From: an uncultured Anaerosolibacter sp. | Lineage (GTDB): Bacteria > Bacillota_A > Clostridia > Peptostreptococcales > Thermotaleaceae | Length of the DNA stretch: 14,383 nt | Direction: 5' to 3' | NCBI GenBank assembly: GCA_937948705.1 | Contig: CALECF010000230.1 | Coordinates: 1 to 14,383 of the forward strand | Shown: in pieces, positions 7,213 through 14,383 of the stretch | How positions within the stretch are numbered: the stretch's first letter is position 1 | Layout: every line of letters begins with the position of its first letter | Translations under genes and position numbers: made by a program | The notes under the pieces: generated by a model | Told to the model about the DNA's origin: nothing | The model's database searches: none | Seen by the model: the letters and a program-made list of their open reading frames with translations, nothing else

Positions 7213-7230
7213 TTAAAGCGTTCGCTTTAA
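7213..7230 (-). repeat. Hairpin upstream of the binding-protein gene
   Basis: The perfect inverted repeat TTAAAGC (7213-7219) and GCTTTAA (7224-7230), with a four-base loop, lies between the permease stop and the binding-protein ribosome site. On the minus strand it is followed by an A-rich rather than U-rich stretch, so it is not an ordinary terminator. It could mark a processing point or protect the 5' end of a shorter mRNA. Confidence 0.65.
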
Positions 7231-7243
7231 TAACTTAAGTATG

Positions 7244-8260
7244 TTATGCATTGATTCTTGCTTTTATCTTTGCTTTGTTTTTATTAGCTCTTACAATAAT
7301 ATCAAGTAGAACAGATATGATAACGATGATACCTATGACAATATTTCTTATAGCTACAGGGGCACCGGCAAATTGAAGACCGTTCTGCAATACACCCCAG
7401 ATGGATGCACCCACAATTGTTCCGAGCAGAATTCCTTGTCCGCCCAGGGTACTGACTCCACCTATGACTGACGCTGCTACTGCGTAAAGTTCATAGGTTG
7501 TTCCTGCATCCATGGTACCCATTCCACTGGTAGCTGTTATCACCAATCCTACCGTGGCAGAGCATATTGCACTTACGAGATACGCCTTGGTGACTGTACT
7601 TGATATATTCACCCCCGAAAGATGAGAAGCATGAATATTACTGCCTACTGCATAGATATGTCTTCCGGTTCTTGTTCTGCTGAGTATGAAATTAAACACC
7701 AACCAAATTCCAAGGGCGATCCATATGGTATTAAATAGTCCAAAGGTTTTTCCATAATAAAAGAAATTTCTAAACCCTTCAGCCCCTTCTCCTATAGAAT
7801 CAGTATTATAATTATTGTTCACAATTTGTGCTATACCCCTTGCGATTGTCATTGTACCCAGCGTTGCTATAAAAGCTGGCAGCTTAGCTTTTGATATGAG
7901 CTGCCCATTTAATAATCCTATGGCAAGGGCTGATCCATACGCAACACCTACTGCAAGCCAGGGGTTCATACCCTTTGTCATAAGGGTAGCTGAAATCATA
8001 CAACTCATTCCTACAACAGATCCTATAGATAAATCTATATTTCCTGTAATGAGTACATATGACTGTCCGATACCAATTAATATAATAGGTGCAATCTGCC
8101 TTAGTAAGTTAGAAATATTTCTACTAGAAAAAAAGGTAGGATTTAATATACCAAACACCATAATAAGTACCAAAAGTCCAATTGTTACTGTAACAACTTG
8201 CCCCATTCCTCTTTTAGAAAAGAATTTCACGAATTTACTCGTCTTTTTTCCTTTTTCCAT
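7244..8260 (-). CDS. Sugar ABC transporter permease, RbsC-like
   Basis: This integral membrane permease of the CUT2/ribose group (BPD_transp_2) has 338 residues. A charged N-terminus is followed by repeated hydrophobic segments, roughly eight to ten membrane helices. The family motif ITGNIDLSIGSVVG lies near 70-83, followed by LPAFIATLGTMTIARG and the C-terminal VIGGVSTLGGQGILLGTIVGA. It would form the channel as a dimer with the ATPase encoded just upstream. An in-frame TTG at 8287 overlaps the ATPase stop, but GGGGGAG lies eight bases before the ATG at 8260, so I start it there. The gap to the ATPase stop is then 23 bp. In clusters such as rbsACB the same gene order, ATPase, permease, binding protein, is found. 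Confidence 0.93.
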   Translation of the reverse strand: MEKGKKTSKFVKFFSKRGMGQVVTVTIGLLVLIMVFGILNPTFFSSRNISNLLRQIAPIILIGIGQSYVLITGNIDLSIGSVVGMSCMISATLMTKGMNPWLAVGVAYGSALAIGLLNGQLISKAKLPAFIATLGTMTIARGIAQIVNNNYNTDSIGEGAEGFRNFFYYGKTFGLFNTIWIALGIWLVFNFILSRTRTGRHIYAVGSNIHASHLSGVNISSTVTKAYLVSAICSATVGLVITATSGMGTMDAGTTYELYAVAASVIGGVSTLGGQGILLGTIVGASIWGVLQNGLQFAGAPVAIRNIVIGIIVIISVLLDIIVRANKNKAKIKARINA

Positions 8261-8283
8261 GCTATAATCTCCCCCATTTCCCC

Positions 8284-9801
8284 TCAAGCTTCCATTCCTT
8301 CTTTAATCTTTATGTCAAATTTGGTGGCGTATTCAAGAATAATGTCCTGTGTAGCCCCTTTAATATCAAGCTCTTTCGTGATTCTTCCATCTGCCATCAC
8401 TAATATTCTATCGCTGATACCAAGTACCTCTGGCATTTCAGATGAAACGAAAAGTACGCCTATCCCTTGACGTTTTAACTCATTCATGAGATTATAGATT
8501 TCGACCTTTGACGCGACGTCAATTCCTCTAGTAGGTTCATCAAATATGACAACCCTAGAATTTCTTACGAGCCATTTACCGACTACAACCTTCTGCTGAT
8601 TACCACCCGAAAGGCTGTCTGCATCTACCTCTGCATTCGCTAACCTTATATCAAGATTCTCCACTGATCGTTTTGTTATTTCTTCCTCTTTTTTTCTATT
8701 CACAATACCTAGTCTATTGGCAATGATATCGAGATTAGGAAGAGCTATATTATCCCTTATACTAAGCTTTGTACATAGTCCATCTTTTTTTCTGTTTTCC
8801 GGTACAAGTACGATTCCAGACTTTATTGCGTCTATGGGCGTATTGATTGTGACTTCTACTCCGTCAATCATGATTTCTCCAGAGTCCTTAGGATCTGCCC
8901 CAAATAATGCTCTGGTGGTTTCTGTTCTTCCTGCACCCATTAGCCCTGCTATCCCAACTATTTCGCCCTCATAAAGGGAGAAACTAATATCTCTCACCAT
9001 TTTTCCTGCATTTAAATTTTTTACTTCAAGGATTTTCTTTTCAATACTTCTATCTATTCGTGGAAATTTCTCAGTGATCTCTCTCCCCACCATATAAGAT
9101 ATAATCTCTCTAAGACTTGTATCTTTATAGTCCATGGAAGTTATATATTGTCCATCTCTTAGAATCATCACTCTATCCACGATATACTGAAGTTCTTCAA
9201 GTCTATGGGATATATATACGATTCCATGCCCCTCATTCTTCAATCTTTGAATAATGGCAAATAAATCATCAATTTCCTTAGATGTTAACGCTGACGTAGG
9301 CTCATCCATGATAAGTATTTTTGCCTTTGTAGATAGTGCTTTTGCGATTTCTACCATTTGCTGTTTAGATACAGATAGATCTCCAACAATTGTTTCAGGG
9401 TCAATATCAATGTTTAATCCGTCTAGAATCTTTCCAGCCTCATCAGCCATTTCTTTATCCGATAAAATGCCCTTCTTTGATATTTCTCTTCCTAGGAAAA
9501 TATTTTGTGCAACTGTAAGATGATCACACATGTTCAATTCCTGATGAATAATTGCTATGCCGAGTTCCTGGGCTTTCACTGGATTCATATCACCGATGGC
9601 CTCACCGAATATTTTCATTGTACCTTTATCCCTTGCATATACACCGGATAATATTTTCATAAGTGTAGATTTACCTGCCCCGTTTTCTCCAAGGAGCGCA
9701 AGAACCTCTCCTGACTTTAGTGTGAAAGAAACATTATCGAGAGCCTTTACTCCCGGAAAGCCCTTGCAAACGTTTTCTAGTTCAACAATATAATTATCCA
9801 T
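8284..9801 (-). CDS. Sugar ABC transporter ATP-binding protein, RbsA/MglA-like
   Basis: This cytosolic two-domain ATPase drives ribose-type sugar import. Domain 1 has Walker A GENGAGKS (38-45), signature LSVSKQQ (142-148), Walker B ILIMDEP (162-168) and switch His199. Domain 2 has the usual CUT2 variant Walker A GLMGAGRT (286-293), signature LSGGNQQ (397-403) and Walker B VVIFDEP (417-423). The length of 505 residues is standard. The ATG at 9801 has a run of five G bases six bases upstream. It opens the transport part of the cluster after a 118-bp gap that contains palindromes and repeated CATTCTTT boxes but no terminator. It provides the intact reference against which the neighbouring pseudo-ATPase can be compared. 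Confidence 0.95.
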   Translation of the reverse strand: MDNYIVELENVCKGFPGVKALDNVSFTLKSGEVLALLGENGAGKSTLMKILSGVYARDKGTMKIFGEAIGDMNPVKAQELGIAIIHQELNMCDHLTVAQNIFLGREISKKGILSDKEMADEAGKILDGLNIDIDPETIVGDLSVSKQQMVEIAKALSTKAKILIMDEPTSALTSKEIDDLFAIIQRLKNEGHGIVYISHRLEELQYIVDRVMILRDGQYITSMDYKDTSLREIISYMVGREITEKFPRIDRSIEKKILEVKNLNAGKMVRDISFSLYEGEIVGIAGLMGAGRTETTRALFGADPKDSGEIMIDGVEVTINTPIDAIKSGIVLVPENRKKDGLCTKLSIRDNIALPNLDIIANRLGIVNRKKEEEITKRSVENLDIRLANAEVDADSLSGGNQQKVVVGKWLVRNSRVVIFDEPTRGIDVASKVEIYNLMNELKRQGIGVLFVSSEMPEVLGISDRILVMADGRITKELDIKGATQDIILEYATKFDIKIKEGMEA

Positions 9802-9831
9802 AAAAACCCCCTAACTCAGTTTCCCCCATGT

Positions 9832-9893
9832 CATTCTTTAAATTAATGATATCATAATTTAAAAATTAACATGGTAGGCATTCTTTTGAATTA
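9832..9893. promoter_or_regulatory. Repeated CATTCTTT boxes and palindrome upstream of the transporter genes
   Basis: Two near-identical direct boxes, CATTCTTTAAATTA (9832-9845) and CATTCTTTTGAATTA (9879-9893), start 47 bp apart. Between them lies the palindrome ATGATATCAT (9846-9855). On the minus strand a TATGAT -10-like box falls here (about 9857-9852) without a recognisable -35, as expected for an activator-dependent promoter. AraC-type regulators commonly bind direct repeats, so this is a candidate target of the response regulator encoded upstream. Confidence 0.4.
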
Positions 9894-9898
9894 GGGGG

Positions 9899-9913
9899 AC
9901 ATCTATTAGATGT
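9899..9913. repeat. 15-bp palindrome after the pseudo-ATPase gene
   Basis: ACATCTA and TAGATGT flank one central base, starting 6 bp past the pseudo-ATPase stop. On the minus strand it is followed by CCCCC, not by U residues, so it is not a clear terminator. It may be a protein-binding site or a weak mRNA 3' hairpin. Confidence 0.4.
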
Positions 9914-9919
9914 TTACTT

Positions 9920-11359
9920 TTATTTAAGTTCTACATCATTCCTATCATAATTTCTTAAAAACTTTCCATCCTCCATGACTAAAAGTCTATCAGAAACAGT
10001 TAAAGTATCGGATATATTGACAGCAAGGATTATCACGGTGGTCCCTTTTTTCTTCAACTTATTTATGAGTTCTATGATTCTTCCCCTTAAATACATATCT
10101 GCATCAGAAAAGGGTTGCATGATAAAAACAACTTTCGGGCTAAATATATGTATTCTAAAATAGACTAAATCATATAATGATCTAGCATCGAGTCCTGTAA
10201 GATCCCTTGCGTCAACATTATTTCCTACGATCGATCTATATTCTTCCCGTATACTTCTTAGTATTTTTTTATTTATTATACTTTTATTCAGCTTACGATC
10301 TATCAGAAATGTTAAGTTTTCCAAATAGGACATATCATAAAACAGCGTTTTACGAACAGGGTTTTCAGGTATAAACACTACTTTATTTAACAATAAATTA
10401 TTAGCATTCATAGGTTCGATATTATTGTTATCTAATAGAATTTCTCCACTTATGGGTTGACTAAATCCACTAAGTATTTCAACAATGTCCTGAATTCCTT
10501 TATTGTTAATATCAAGAATCGTGATGCATTCACTTCTCTTTACAGAAAAACTTATACCTTTAAGATTTTCTGTAACAAAGTTTCTGAATTCAAATATTCT
10601 TGAGTTTTTGCTTAGTTCATTTAATTCTGTACTACTATTAAAGGATATAATATAGGGTTTTAAAATTTCATCAGAGAAATTACTTTTGTCTATTACCTTT
10701 ACAATCCTTCCATTCTCTAAAAGGCAGACTCTATCACATATTTTAAAAGCCTCCTCATGGTGATTGGCCATATAAAGAAAAGATATGCCTCGCTTCGTAT
10801 AGTATATAATTAACTTTTGAAAATCAGAAAGTTCTTCAATACTTAAAAAGCTTGACAGCTCATTAAGTATTACTAATTGTGCTCCGCTCATCACTGCCTT
10901 AATAAGTTCAATAATTGTCTTTTCAAAGAGAGACAATTCAGATACATATTCGTGTGTCTCTATTTCTATTCCCAGCTGCTTTAGCAATTCATCGGTTTTT
11001 ACTTTTAACTTTTTTTCATTGATAATGTAGTCATGAAAATTATGATTCAAAACGTTAATATTATCCGTTACCTTGAGATCTTCTACTAGTTTAGTCTCTT
11101 TATCTATTGAATAAACTTTGTTATTGGTCATATTGCTGTGCTCATAGTAATTTACCAGTCTCTCATTAAAATATATTCTTCCAAAACTGATGGATATATT
11201 TTGGGATATAAGTTCTATAAGCTGCCTTTTTCCATGATTATTCAGGGGTATTAAACCCATGATTTCCCCTTTAAAAACATGGAAGTTTATATTGTCGAGG
11301 TACGTAATACCCTCTATCTTTCTTGTTACACTCTCAATCCTTAGTATTTCTTCTCTCAT
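9920..11359 (-). CDS. Degenerate two-domain ABC ATPase-like protein (pseudo-ATPase)
   Basis: This 479-residue protein aligns along its whole length with RbsA/MglA-type ATPases, but the catalytic motifs are gone. In domain 1, Walker A reads PLNNHGKRQ (38-46), the signature LSLFE (142-146), Walker B VILNELS (Asn166 for Asp), and the switch His is Asn199. In domain 2, Walker A is DINNKGIQD (283-291), the signature LTGLD (387-391) and Walker B VFIMQP (Met-Gln for Asp-Glu). Fold landmarks remain: CDRVCLLENGRIV, FIPENPVRKTLF, SDRLLVMEDGK. The frame is uninterrupted, which argues for a kept non-catalytic role. It is the third gene of the response regulator and kinase cluster, 33 bp after the kinase stop. 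The ATG at 11359 follows GAGGATGG by a normal distance; an upstream TTG at 11380 is less likely. I infer a cytosolic regulator that may contact the kinase or the permease. Confidence 0.85.
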   Translation of the reverse strand: MREEILRIESVTRKIEGITYLDNINFHVFKGEIMGLIPLNNHGKRQLIELISQNISISFGRIYFNERLVNYYEHSNMTNNKVYSIDKETKLVEDLKVTDNINVLNHNFHDYIINEKKLKVKTDELLKQLGIEIETHEYVSELSLFEKTIIELIKAVMSGAQLVILNELSSFLSIEELSDFQKLIIYYTKRGISFLYMANHHEEAFKICDRVCLLENGRIVKVIDKSNFSDEILKPYIISFNSSTELNELSKNSRIFEFRNFVTENLKGISFSVKRSECITILDINNKGIQDIVEILSGFSQPISGEILLDNNNIEPMNANNLLLNKVVFIPENPVRKTLFYDMSYLENLTFLIDRKLNKSIINKKILRSIREEYRSIVGNNVDARDLTGLDARSLYDLVYFRIHIFSPKVVFIMQPFSDADMYLRGRIIELINKLKKKGTTVIILAVNISDTLTVSDRLLVMEDGKFLRNYDRNDVELK

Positions 11360-11392
11360 GGTCCCATCCTCATATTTCAACCCCTAAAAGTT

Positions 11393-12400
11393 TTAATTCA
11401 TTATAAAAGGTATCGTTATTTCAACATCGGTTCCAGCCCCTACTTTGCTATATACATAAATCCCATATTCATCTCCAAAAATAAGCTTAATGCGATTGTT
11501 TACATTCAGTAACGCTATGCCGCCTTTATTTTTCTCTTCTTTCATATGTTCAAGGGACGCACCCCTAAGCTTTTTATTCAACTTTCTAACCCTTTCTTCT
11601 TCTATGCCTAACCCATTATCAGATATTGTGACAATAAGCCTTTTACTTGTTGCAATAACTTTCAATGTCAATATGCCTATTCCCATCTTTCGTTCTACCC
11701 CGTGAAAAATCGCATTTTCAAAAATAGGCTGCAAGGTAAGCTTTGGTATTCTTGCTTTAAGGATCTCTTTATCAGTATCAGCTTGGAACTCGATACTAAA
11801 ATCTAGTTTCTCACCAAACCTGAATTTTTGTATTTTATAATAGTTCTCTACATTTGTTATTTCATCTTCAAGGCTTACAAGCTTATCCACATTTGATATT
11901 GTATATCTAAAAAAAGTTGACAGGGCTTCTGTCATATTGGCAATGCTATCTACACCTTCAATTAAAGCCTCACTCCTTATCCCTTCCAGGGTATTATATA
12001 GAAAGTGTGGATTAATCTGATTTTGCAGAGCTAAATATTCGGCATGCTTCTTGGAACTTTCTATAAGCTCTTTTGTATCAATAATCTCTTTAAACTTTTG
12101 AAAGGCCAGTAGTGATTCATAACTAAAGGGTACTCGAAGGTTAAAAACCCCTTTAAAAATGTATCCTTCGTGAAAGAGTCTTAGGACCTTGTTGCTTTCT
12201 TTGTAGGGTCTGTATATCCATTCATAGGAAAGATATAAAACTCCAGCTATGAACAATGTATATATGAATAAAAAAATATATGTTCTCTGGCTTATAGCAT
12301 TCGATATCAAGTGTAAAAAAGCTGCGAGAAGCATGCTAGTCATAATGATGAGAACAATGAAAATTCTATCAAATAAGTAAAGCTCTTTTTTATCCTTCAT
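11393..12400 (-). CDS. Sensor histidine kinase, LytS/YesM type, without a sensor domain
   Basis: This 335-residue membrane kinase has two helices at about 12-31 and 39-59, joined by a loop of only some seven residues. It thus lacks the large extracellular dCACHE domain usual in YesM proteins. The His_kinase domain has QNQINPHFLYNTLEG with phosphoaccepting His132. The ATP-binding domain has the N-box QPIFENAIFHG (Asn229), DNGLGI (261-266) and NKGGIALLNVNNR (291-303). All catalytic motifs look intact. It should phosphorylate the AraC-type regulator encoded 9 bp upstream. With no visible ligand domain it probably takes its signal from a partner, the pseudo-ATPase or the transporter being the nearest candidates. 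The ATG has GGAG six bases upstream. Confidence 0.93.
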   Translation of the reverse strand: MKDKKELYLFDRIFIVLIIMTSMLLAAFLHLISNAISQRTYIFLFIYTLFIAGVLYLSYEWIYRPYKESNKVLRLFHEGYIFKGVFNLRVPFSYESLLAFQKFKEIIDTKELIESSKKHAEYLALQNQINPHFLYNTLEGIRSEALIEGVDSIANMTEALSTFFRYTISNVDKLVSLEDEITNVENYYKIQKFRFGEKLDFSIEFQADTDKEILKARIPKLTLQPIFENAIFHGVERKMGIGILTLKVIATSKRLIVTISDNGLGIEEERVRKLNKKLRGASLEHMKEEKNKGGIALLNVNNRIKLIFGDEYGIYVYSKVGAGTDVEITIPFIMN

Positions 12401-12409
12401 CCCATTCTC

Positions 12410-14020
12410 CTATGCAAATATTTTTCTATATTCATTAGGTTTTAAGCCTGTGTATTTGATAAATGATTTGGTAAAGTATTTGACATCATTATATCCCACC
12501 ATCAGGCAGACATCCTGTATCCTTAGATCAGAGTCTTTTAATAAATCTTTGGCCTTCTCAATCCTAATCTTAGAAAGATACTCAATAAAAGAAGTTCCAG
12601 TTTCTTTTTTAAAAAGACTGCTAAAGTAGCTTGGGTTGAATCCTATATATGCCCCTAAATCCTCTAAAGTAATATTTTTCATGTAATTCTCTTCTATATA
12701 TTTTTTTGCTAGTTTTATTTGTTTAAGATTATTATGGGATTTATCTGTGTTTAAAATGATCAAGGAAGAAGTAATGTGCTTTAGCAGCTCATCAAACAAA
12801 CAATCTGCAGAATGACAATTATCTATTTGATTGCTGAGTCTTTGATAATCCTCAGGAGCATGATCAATCTTCATCGTATTACTTTTCATCGTTATGTAAT
12901 AAATATTTCCGATCTCATTGATCATTTTCTTTAATTCAGTACCCCTTATATTTTGAGAGGTTATATCCTTTTTAAAACTAAGTATGATTCTCTTCACTTC
13001 ATCAATATCTAGTAATTCGACAGCTTTGATAAGCTTTTTGGAAACATTATAGAAAATATTTTCTATTTCAGCCTTATCCCTTTCGCTCCCATCTATCTCG
13101 ATGATCTTTCCTGTCCCTTTTAGTATCCTATCTTCTATTAATAGTTGTGCTGATTTAAATGATTCTGTAATATCTCTTAAATCTTCCACTTCTTCTCCAA
13201 ATGCAGCCGTGATTTCAATCTTCCCAATAGTAGAAATCCTTTGATTAAAAAATTCTAAAACTTTTAAAAAGATTCCTTGAATTTGCTTTTTCTCATGTTG
13301 ATTGTAATTGATCACAATATATACATTGTTTTTGCTGCGAATAATGTCTAATTCATAAGTAATATTTTGTAATTTTGGTTTAATCATATCTACGATTTCA
13401 TCTATTATTTTTTTTATGTTACTTGAACAATCTTTACCCATATCATCAATCTTTAGAATAACTATACTAAAAATTCCCTCTTGAAAATTGAAATGATAAT
13501 TCTCATTGACCTCCCTCAAGGTATATTCTTTAAAGCTTTCTGAATTGAATACCATGAGATTGTTTAAGAAGGCCTCCCTGATCTTATTTGCATCATTTTT
13601 CAGTATCAATCCATACTCTTTCTCTAAAGTAATCTGTCCCTTTTTCTTTTTTATGGATGTCTCTACTTTGAGCAGCGCTTTCAGTAAGTCGTCTTTATTT
13701 ATAGGTTTGAGCAGATAGTCTTTTACCCCAAAATCTATTGCTTTCTTGGCATATTCAAATTGTCCGTATCCACTTATGATAATAAACTCCAAATCGCTAT
13801 TCATTTTTTTGGCTTTCTCTATCATTTCTAGTCCATCATAACCAGGCATTCTAATGTCAGTAATAACTATGTCTGGGTTCTCTCTTTCAATAAGTTCAAG
13901 GGCTTCGATCCCATTACTGGCAGTGCCTGCTATAACCATACCTATCTGATCCCAATCTATAAGTTTAATGATAAGTTTGCATATCCGAGTTTCATCATCT
14001 GCTATTACTACTCTAATCAT
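12410..14020 (-). CDS. Response regulator with AraC-type DNA-binding domain, YesN-like
   Basis: This 536-residue transcription factor has an N-terminal receiver domain (1 to about 120): acidic pair Asp8-Asp9, phosphoacceptor Asp55 in VITDIRMPG, Ser83 and Lys105 in LLKPI. A poorly conserved middle part of some 300 residues follows, usual in YesN-type regulators. The C-terminal AraC double helix-turn-helix (about 430-536) shows ITLEDLGAYIGFNPSYFSSLFKKETG and VCLMVGYNDVKYFTKSFIKYTGLKPNEYR. It is the probable phosphorylation partner of the kinase encoded next and likely activates the sugar-uptake genes. An in-frame TTG at 14029 directly abuts GGAG, while the ATG at 14020 lies nine bases from it, so the ATG is chosen. 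It is the first gene of the cluster. Confidence 0.93.
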   Translation of the reverse strand: MIRVVIADDETRICKLIIKLIDWDQIGMVIAGTASNGIEALELIERENPDIVITDIRMPGYDGLEMIEKAKKMNSDLEFIIISGYGQFEYAKKAIDFGVKDYLLKPINKDDLLKALLKVETSIKKKKGQITLEKEYGLILKNDANKIREAFLNNLMVFNSESFKEYTLREVNENYHFNFQEGIFSIVILKIDDMGKDCSSNIKKIIDEIVDMIKPKLQNITYELDIIRSKNNVYIVINYNQHEKKQIQGIFLKVLEFFNQRISTIGKIEITAAFGEEVEDLRDITESFKSAQLLIEDRILKGTGKIIEIDGSERDKAEIENIFYNVSKKLIKAVELLDIDEVKRIILSFKKDITSQNIRGTELKKMINEIGNIYYITMKSNTMKIDHAPEDYQRLSNQIDNCHSADCLFDELLKHITSSLIILNTDKSHNNLKQIKLAKKYIEENYMKNITLEDLGAYIGFNPSYFSSLFKKETGTSFIEYLSKIRIEKAKDLLKDSDLRIQDVCLMVGYNDVKYFTKSFIKYTGLKPNEYRKIFA

Positions 14021-14133
14021 ATACTTCAACTCCTATTATAAATTTTCACTTCATGGCAGTTGTATTGTATTTATTTTAGGCGTTTTTTTGTATCCGCTTA
14101 TTTGCAACGTGAGCGAAAGTGTCATTGATAAAA

Positions 14134-14146
14134 CATTCTATATATT
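14134..14146. promoter_or_regulatory. CATTCT-type box upstream of the response regulator gene
   Basis: CATTCTATATATT resembles the two boxes at 9832 and 9879 in front of the transporter genes. If those are regulator sites, this copy, about 115 bp before the regulator's own ATG, would allow self-regulation. The match is short in an AT-rich setting, so confidence is low. Confidence 0.25.
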
Positions 14147-14170
14147 TGTACATTTTCCTTTCATTTTGTT

Positions 14171-14203
14171 CTAAATAAAAAAATAGAGCCTATTTCTAGG
14201 CCC
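14171..14203 (-). terminator. Rho-independent terminator, second of a tandem pair
   Basis: On the minus strand GCCTA (14201-14197), the loop GAAA and TAGGC (14192-14188) form a stem that one G-U and one G-C pair extend to seven pairs. It is followed by TCTATTTTTTTATTT. The GNRA-type tetraloop and the U-tract are typical of an intrinsic terminator ending a transcript that enters from the right edge. Confidence 0.8.
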
Positions 14204-14240
14204 CAAGACTGTGGGTATGTAAAAACTAAAATTTCTATGG

Positions 14241-14264
14241 CAATAAAAAGAGCGTCTCCGACGC
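14241..14264 (-). terminator. Rho-independent terminator, first of a tandem pair
   Basis: On the minus strand GCGTC, a three-base loop GGA and GACGC (14264-14252) are followed directly by TCTTTTTATT. It is a short but GC-rich stem with a U-tract. It precedes the second terminator by about 50 bp and belongs to a gene beyond the right edge. Confidence 0.75.
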
Positions 14265-14383
14265 GTTAAAAAAATCCTATCGAAAACCCACTTCTTAACA
14301 ACGCCTTTTAATTATCTTGATATGTCTACATTTTTCTGGTATAAAATATCTTGGTGATACTTATGGGCAATAAATCATTTAAG

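Larger units (their letters stand above)
14030..14383. other. Intergenic region upstream of the response regulator gene
   Basis: This stretch of about 350 bases holds the two terminators (14171-14264) and, between them and the regulator gene, an AT-rich leader of some 150 bases that must contain its promoter. I find no convincing -35/-10 pair there. From 14265 to 14383 no frame can be supported as coding; at most a few C-terminal codons of a neighbouring minus-strand gene might lie there. Confidence 0.55.

Noticed and set aside
7815..8267. A 150-codon plus-strand open frame.
   Set aside because: It is antisense to the clearly conserved permease gene and mirrors its hydrophobic codons.
8261..8287. 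TTG start of the permease overlapping the ATPase stop.
   Set aside because: The nine extra residues are not hydrophobic or conserved-looking, and the ATG at 8260 has a well-spaced GGGGGAG.
14035..14040. TATAAT on the minus strand just before the response regulator gene.
   Set aside because: It sits against the ribosome site, so transcription would start at or after the start codon region, and no matching -35 exists. It is probably chance in AT-rich DNA.
14265..14383. Possible C-terminal end of a gene entering from the right on the minus strand.
   Set aside because: All three frames stop within about 25 codons and none of the short tails matches anything recognisable.
1..14383. CRISPR arrays, tRNA or rRNA genes, riboswitches, phage or conjugation genes.
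   Set aside because: No spaced direct repeats, no cloverleaf or rRNA-like stretches, no recognised aptamer and no mobile-element genes were found on either strand.

Overview
The window looks like a chromosomal segment of a low-GC Gram-positive anaerobe, most likely a member of Clostridia; I cannot name family or genus. The grounds are the AT-rich base composition, strong GGAGG-type ribosome binding sites, frequent TTG starts, a textbook sigma-A promoter, a DUF4474 protein and a YesM/YesN-type two-component system. All thirteen genes I can support lie on the minus strand, so transcription runs from the right edge towards the left.

Right part (14383 to 9920): two tandem intrinsic terminators (about 14264-14241 and 14203-14171) close off an unseen upstream gene. 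Then comes a tight three-gene sensory cluster: an AraC-type response regulator (REC plus helix-turn-helix, YesN-like), a LytS/YesM-type histidine kinase with two membrane helices and almost no extracellular part, and a 479-residue protein built like a two-domain RbsA/MglA sugar-transport ATPase. In that last protein essentially every ATPase motif of both halves has been replaced, although the frame is intact. This pseudo-ATPase, encoded next to a kinase that lacks a sensor domain, is the most unusual thing here.

Middle part (9801 to 2625): a ribose-type (CUT2) sugar ABC importer in the order ATPase, permease, lipoprotein binding protein. It is followed by a GmhA-like SIS-domain sugar-phosphate isomerase, a ROK sugar kinase without the usual zinc cysteines, a fructokinase-type ROK kinase, a strong hairpin terminator, and a class I mannose-6-phosphate isomerase (manA). 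The reading is that the sensory cluster controls import of a sugar. The sugar is then phosphorylated, isomerised and sent into central metabolism as fructose 6-phosphate or sedoheptulose 7-phosphate; its identity cannot be fixed from sequence. The binding-protein gene is bracketed by two perfect hairpins without U-tracts, which suggests post-transcriptional setting of its dose.

Left part (2492 to 41): a stand-alone DUF4474 gene with its own ribosome binding site and terminator, then a two-gene operon of a MarR-family regulator and an NmrA-type NAD(P)-binding protein. The MarR operon has a perfect consensus promoter directly followed by a perfect 19-bp palindrome, a likely self-repression operator.
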